DNA of 64,000 bases from Burkholderia multivorans ATCC BAA-247 (GTDB taxonomy: Bacteria; Pseudomonadota; Gammaproteobacteria; Burkholderiales; Burkholderiaceae): contig NZ_CP009830.1 in NCBI RefSeq assembly GCF_000959525.1, forward strand, positions 434,001 through 498,000, in the 5' to 3' direction. Below the pieces are notes generated by a model. It made no database searches and was not told the origin of the DNA. It saw only the letters and a list, made by a program, of their open reading frames with translations. Shown piece by piece: positions 60,389 through 64,000 of this stretch (the stretch's first letter is position 1; each line of letters starts with the position of its first letter). Made by a program: the position numbers and the translations under genes.

Positions 60389-60567
60389 TCGCCGGATCGC
60401 GGGCGGCCGGCAACGCCGCGCGTGACGGCCGCATCTGACGGAAAAAGCGCACCGATCACGCTCGCGCGACCGCCTTCGTCGTCGGGCAGTTGCGGCTGCC
60501 CGCGCGCGAACGCCGGTGCGATCGCGGCCGTCAGCGCGACCGCGATCGCGAACCTCGCCGCACGCAT
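60142..60567 (-). CDS. Possible small secreted protein overlapping sotB antisense
   Basis: The frame begins with a convincing signal peptide (MRAARFAIAVALTAAIAPAF) 17 bases after the stop of the DUF4148 gene. The first 45 or so residues look genuine (RGQPQLPDDEGG, SVIGALFPSD). After that the frame runs for about 80 codons antisense to the end of sotB with biased composition, so the true protein may be shorter in relatives, with the stop lost here. Treat as tentative. Confidence 0.35.
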   Translation of the reverse strand: MRAARFAIAVALTAAIAPAFARGQPQLPDDEGGRASVIGALFPSDAAVTRGVAGRPRSGDQSAAGVAGCDAARADPDPDAAAASATAAARRACSRNASQQSAAPSPPSSPPNVPIHGSPKSFAMWLPSSAPPPIPTLYSAE

Positions 60568-60584
60568 CGTCGTTCCGCGCGGCA

Positions 60585-60866
60585 TCACTGGACACTCGCC
60601 GCGCTTCCGGACGTCGACGCGGCTGCCGTCGCGGTGCGCTGCTCGCCGTGCGCGATCGCATACAGCTCGCGATTGCGCGCGATCGTCTGTGCACTCGGCG
60701 GATAGTCCCAGTTCGACGTCGGCACGGTGCCGTCGCGTTCGGCCTGGACGAGATCGGCAATCACCTCGGCGCGCGTGAGGCCGGACGACGAGGTCTGGGC
60801 GAACGCGACGGCCGGCGCTCCGACGACGGCTGCCAGCGCGACGGCGGCAATCAGCTTGCGGTTCAT
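60585..60866 (-). CDS. DUF4148 secreted small protein (copy 2)
   Basis: This 93-residue protein has a signal peptide (cut after AFAQ) and the DUF4148 core LTRAEVIADLVQAERDG, then WDYPPSAQTIARNRELYA. GGGAG precedes the ATG at 60866. It is a paralogue of 39401-39715, and the same type of box lies at the same distance (124 bases) upstream. Function unknown; envelope location expected. Confidence 0.88.
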   Translation of the reverse strand: MNRKLIAAVALAAVVGAPAVAFAQTSSSGLTRAEVIADLVQAERDGTVPTSNWDYPPSAQTIARNRELYAIAHGEQRTATAAASTSGSAASVQ

Positions 60867-60990
60867 GATGGCACTCCCGAGAACGGTTCGATGGGGACGC
60901 ATCGACGATGCGCCGTCGACGGGACCGGATGCGGTTCACCGTCCGACGCTTCCATTCTCGCGATCGCGGCGCACGCGACGCTGACCGCCG

Positions 60991-61008
60991 GATGACGATT
61001 CTGTAATC
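60991..61008 (-). promoter_or_regulatory. Candidate response-regulator box upstream of DUF4148 copy 2
   Basis: GATGAC-gattct-GTAATC on the plus strand (GATTAC-N6-GTCATC on the minus strand), inside a longer CCGGAT/ATCCGG inverted repeat. Confidence 0.5.
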
Positions 61009-61156
61009 CGGCGTGCGGCGTACCGGATAGCGGCTTCCGACGCTCGCGCGCGGCCCGGTCCGGCGTCGCGTCGCGCATGCGCGCTCGCCGCAGCCGGCTG
61101 CAAGCGCGCGCGTAGCCGCGTGTTCGCCGCCCGTATTGCGGCGGTGGCATCGTCGT

Positions 61157-62491
61157 TTACGCCCGTGTCGCGCGCGGCGCTTGGTCCGCGCGCACGGCGG
61201 CGTTGCCGTCGGACGCCGGCTGGAACGCAAACTCCTGGCCGCGCGACTCGCGCGACGCGATCACCGCGACGAACGCCGGCAGCGCCATCACGATCGCGTA
61301 GCCGGCGACGAAGATCGCCGAGCCCGTATAGCTGACGAGCAGCGTGCCGACGATCGGCGCGATCGAGCCGCCGAGCACCGACGCGAGCTGATAGCTCGTC
61401 GACAGCGCGGTGAAGCGCACGCGCGTCGGGAACAATTCGGCCATGTACGCGGCCATCGGCCCGAGAATGACGCCGTGGCAGGTCAGGCACGCAATCAGCG
61501 CAAGCTGCAGATGCGCATAGTCGCTGCCCGGCGACAGCGTGAACAGCGAACACCCGGCGACCGCCGCGCCGATCAGGCCGGCGACGAGCACCGGGCGCCG
61601 TCCGATCCGGTCGGACACATGTGCAGCGATGAGGATCACGACGACCTCGATCGCCGACGCCCACATCAGCGCGGACAGCGCCTGCGGCCGGCTGAAGTGC
61701 AGATAGCCGGTCGCGAGCCCGAGCGCGAACGTCGAAAACAGATAGAGGAACGTGTTTTCCGCGGCCTTCACGAAGAACGCACGCGCCATCTGCCGCCAGT
61801 TGCCCGCACACGCTTCGCGCAGCGACGCGCGCTCGACCGTCCGATGCGCGGCCGCGAGCGCGGCGAACGCTGCCGATTCCTCGACGCGCCGCCGCGTCCA
61901 GAAGCCGACGATCACGAGCAGCGCGGAGATGAAGAACGGGATCCGCCACGCCCAGTCGACGAACGCCGTATCGCCGTAGAACCGCTGCACCATCCCGATC
62001 ACGAACGCGGTCAGCACGTTGGCGAGCGGGCCCGCGAACATCGTGAAACTCGTCCAGAAACCGCGCTGCGTGCCGGGCATCGACTCGGCGATCATCAGGA
62101 TCGCGCCGGTTGCCTCGCCGCCGACCGCGATGCCCTGCACGATCCGCAGCAGCACGAGCAGCAGCGGCGCCGCGATGCCGATCGACGCGTAGGTCGGCAG
62201 CAGACCGACGCAGAACGTGCTGATGCCCATCATCAACAGGCTGACGACGAGCGTCTTGCGCCGGCCGATGCGGTCGCCGATCATCCCGAACACGATGCCG
62301 CCGAGCGGCCGCGCGACGAAGCCGACCGCGAACGTCGCGAGCGCGAGCAGCGTGGCCGCGAGCGGATTGCCGACGACGAAGAACTGCTTGTCGAACACGA
62401 GCACCGCACACGCGGCGAACGCGAAAAAGTCGTACCACTCGAGCGTGGTGCCGACGGTGCAGGCAAACATCAGGTTGGCACGCTTTTTCAT
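61157..62491 (-). CDS. MHS-family MFS transporter (ShiA/ProP-like)
   Basis: This 444-residue symporter has the MHS features TLEWYDFFAFAACAVLVF, GDRIGRRKTLV, GEATGAILMIAES and FPTRVRFTALSTSYQ. Such proteins import organic acids or osmolytes with protons. It begins 59 bases after the stop of the P450 gene on the same strand, so it may bring in the P450 substrate or a downstream acid. GGAGAC lies upstream of the ATG at 62491. Confidence 0.92.
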   Translation of the reverse strand: MKKRANLMFACTVGTTLEWYDFFAFAACAVLVFDKQFFVVGNPLAATLLALATFAVGFVARPLGGIVFGMIGDRIGRRKTLVVSLLMMGISTFCVGLLPTYASIGIAAPLLLVLLRIVQGIAVGGEATGAILMIAESMPGTQRGFWTSFTMFAGPLANVLTAFVIGMVQRFYGDTAFVDWAWRIPFFISALLVIVGFWTRRRVEESAAFAALAAAHRTVERASLREACAGNWRQMARAFFVKAAENTFLYLFSTFALGLATGYLHFSRPQALSALMWASAIEVVVILIAAHVSDRIGRRPVLVAGLIGAAVAGCSLFTLSPGSDYAHLQLALIACLTCHGVILGPMAAYMAELFPTRVRFTALSTSYQLASVLGGSIAPIVGTLLVSYTGSAIFVAGYAIVMALPAFVAVIASRESRGQEFAFQPASDGNAAVRADQAPRATRA

Positions 62492-62550
62492 CGCGCATGT
62501 CTCCGGTCGTTTTTGTGGTTGATGCGGGACGCCGCGGCGGCGCCGCGCGT

Positions 62551-64000
62551 TCAAAGTTCGAGCACGAGCCGCTCGCCGCCGCAGGCGCGCGAACAGCAGG
62601 TCATCATCCGGTCGTGCGCGTCGCGTTCGCCGCGCGTGAGCACGCTGTCGCGATGATCGACGCGGCCGGCCAGCACGCGCACTTCGCACGATCCGCACAG
62701 CCCTTCGCGGCAATCGCTTTGCACGTCGATGTTCGCGTGCTGCAACGCGTCGAGCACGGTCTGGTTCGCCGCCACCGTCAGCGTGATGCCCGAATCCTTC
62801 AGTTCGACTTCGAACGGCTGCTCCTTCGACGGATCGAGCACCGCCTTCGTCGACACGAAGTGCTCGACGCGCAGTGCATCGCGCGGCCAGTGCGCGCAGC
62901 TCGCTTCGAGTGCGTCGAGCATCCGCGCCGGGCCGCACGCGTAGACGTGCGTGTCGTCGGCCGGCTGCGCGAACAGCGCATGAAAGTCGTTGCGCGTGCC
63001 TTCTTCCGACACGTACACATGCAGACGCTCGCCGTGCAGTGCCGCCAGCGTGTCGAGCATGGCCATCGATGCGCGCCGCGCGCCGCTATAGTGGATTTCG
63101 TAGTCGATGCCGCGCGCCTGCGCCTCGCGCGCCATCGCGCTGATCGGCGTAATGCCGATGCCGCCCGCGACGAAGATCGCCTTGCCCGCGTCGGTCGCGA
63201 AGCGGAAGTGATTGCGCGGGCCGCGGATCTTCAGCACGTCGCCGGCGCGCAGATTGGCGTGTACCCATGCCGATCCGCCGCGGCTCTGCGCTTCGTGCAG
63301 CACCGCGATCTCGTACGCATCGCGCTCGTCCGGATCGCCGCACAGCGAGTATTGGCGCGTGATGCCGGTATCGCCGCAGATCACGTCGATATGCGAGCCG
63401 GCCGTCCAGCGCGGCAGCGGGCGGCCGTCGGCCGACACGAGCCGCACGTGGGCGACACGATCGGCGCAGATCGACACGCGCTCGACCTTCACCGCGCGGC
63501 TCACCGCATGCGACGACGGCTCGCCGATGCGTACCGCCGCGCGCGGGCGCAGCACCGACCGGTCGCGGCGCTCGGGATTGAGCGCGGGGTCCCATTCGAC
63601 GTACAGGTGCTCGGGGCCGCGAAACGACGTGTTCGGCACATACGTGAAGCGCTGTTCGGCTAGCTTCATGTGCGGCAGACGGCGCGTGAACTCGTCGAGA
63701 AAGATCTGCATCTCCATGCGCGCGAGATTCTTGCCCATGCACTGATGCGATCCGTAGCCGAACGTCAACTGGTCGCTCGCGTTTTCGCGGCGGATGTCGA
63801 ACAGGTCCGCGTCGGCGAAGCGCGCTTCGTCGTGATTCGCCGACGACGTGACGATCAGCAGCTTCGCGCCCGCCGGAATGTCGACGCCGCCGATCGTGAC
63901 GTTCTTCGTCGCGAGCCGTCGCCATGCGGCGACCGAGCCGTTGTGCCGCAGACATTCCTCGACCGCGTTCGGGATCAGCGACGGATCCTCGCAGATGTCG
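62551..64000 (-). CDS. Self-sufficient cytochrome P450 (CYP116B/P450RhF type), partial
   Basis: The gene enters from the right edge; its N-terminal part is outside the window. Visible in order are the end of a P450 heme domain (heme-ligand loop [17 protein letters not shown]), a linker, an FMN-containing phthalate-dioxygenase-reductase-like domain (RQYSLCGDP for flavin, GGIGITP for NAD(P)H) and a C-terminal plant-type 2Fe-2S ferredoxin (CREGLCGSC, final Cys further on). All electron-transfer parts are thus on one chain, as in P450RhF. Such enzymes hydroxylate, demethylate or sulfoxidise small organic molecules. It is followed by a transporter gene. Domain call is firm; substrate unknown. Confidence 0.9.
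   Translation of the reverse strand, partial: DICEDPSLIPNAVEECLRHNGSVAAWRRLATKNVTIGGVDIPAGAKLLIVTSSANHDEARFADADLFDIRRENASDQLTFGYGSHQCMGKNLARMEMQIFLDEFTRRLPHMKLAEQRFTYVPNTSFRGPEHLYVEWDPALNPERRDRSVLRPRAAVRIGEPSSHAVSRAVKVERVSICADRVAHVRLVSADGRPLPRWTAGSHIDVICGDTGITRQYSLCGDPDERDAYEIAVLHEAQSRGGSAWVHANLRAGDVLKIRGPRNHFRFATDAGKAIFVAGGIGITPISAMAREAQARGIDYEIHYSGARRASMAMLDTLAALHGERLHVYVSEEGTRNDFHALFAQPADDTHVYACGPARMLDALEASCAHWPRDALRVEHFVSTKAVLDPSKEQPFEVELKDSGITLTVAANQTVLDALQHANIDVQSDCREGLCGSCEVRVLAGRVDHRDSVLTRGERDAHDRMMTCCSRACGGERLVLEL

Noticed and set aside
61136-62656. Long plus-strand frame opposite the MHS transporter
   Set aside because: It is rich in Arg, Asp and His without a fold, and the minus strand encodes a complete transporter.

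Overview
The window is GC-rich DNA (about two thirds G+C by eye) with the codon use, protein families and gene neighbourhoods of a Burkholderia species, most likely of the Burkholderia cepacia complex. That is an inference: no rRNA, tRNA or replication gene is present to fix the species or replicon. The content looks accessory: two-component systems, a type VI secretion (T6SS) effector cassette, a catabolic operon, an efflux pump, a chaperone-usher pilus and a P450.

Layout. 1-6.1 kb: a double-length UvrA. 6.1-6.5 kb: a candidate non-coding RNA on the minus strand. 6.7-10.4 kb: a LuxR-type response regulator and a hybrid kinase with receiver and HPt domains, forming a phosphorelay. 10.5-13.4 kb: behind a strong sigma-70 promoter, three lipoprotein genes (Sel1-like, CsgG/HfaB-like and a five-repeat protein). 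14.0-20.6 kb: a T6SS cassette of vgrG (broken by an in-frame TAG), a two-enzyme cell-wall effector, an LprI-like immunity protein and a PAAR tip. The DNA becomes AT-rich across the effector C-terminus and the immunity gene. 21.5-35.2 kb: an MFS transporter, a small protein, a sigma-54 activator on the minus strand and, behind a consensus -24/-12 promoter, ten tightly packed CoA-thioester genes. Their order and families resemble cyclohexanecarboxylate degradation (AliA, AliB, BadK, BadH and BadI types) plus an alpha-methylacyl-CoA racemase-like enzyme.

35.7-39.3 kb: a membrane diguanylate cyclase and a PAP2 phosphatase lipoprotein with a possible PHO box. 39.4-49.0 kb: a DUF4148 protein, a MEKHLA protein, an RND pump (permease, adaptor, outer-membrane factor) and a convergent heavy-metal-type kinase/regulator pair. 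A shared GATRAC-N6-GTNATC-like box lies upstream of the pump, of both DUF4148 genes in the window and (at a distance) of the regulator. This suggests one small metal- or envelope-stress regulon.

49.0-57.6 kb: a decayed DinB-like gene, then a minus-strand pilus locus (regulator, pilin, chaperone, usher, tip adhesin) with a second adhesin-like gene pointing the other way. 57.7-64 kb: a secreted-esterase family protein, a SotB-type exporter, a second DUF4148 gene, and an MHS transporter downstream of a self-sufficient P450 (heme, FMN reductase, 2Fe-2S) that runs off the right edge.
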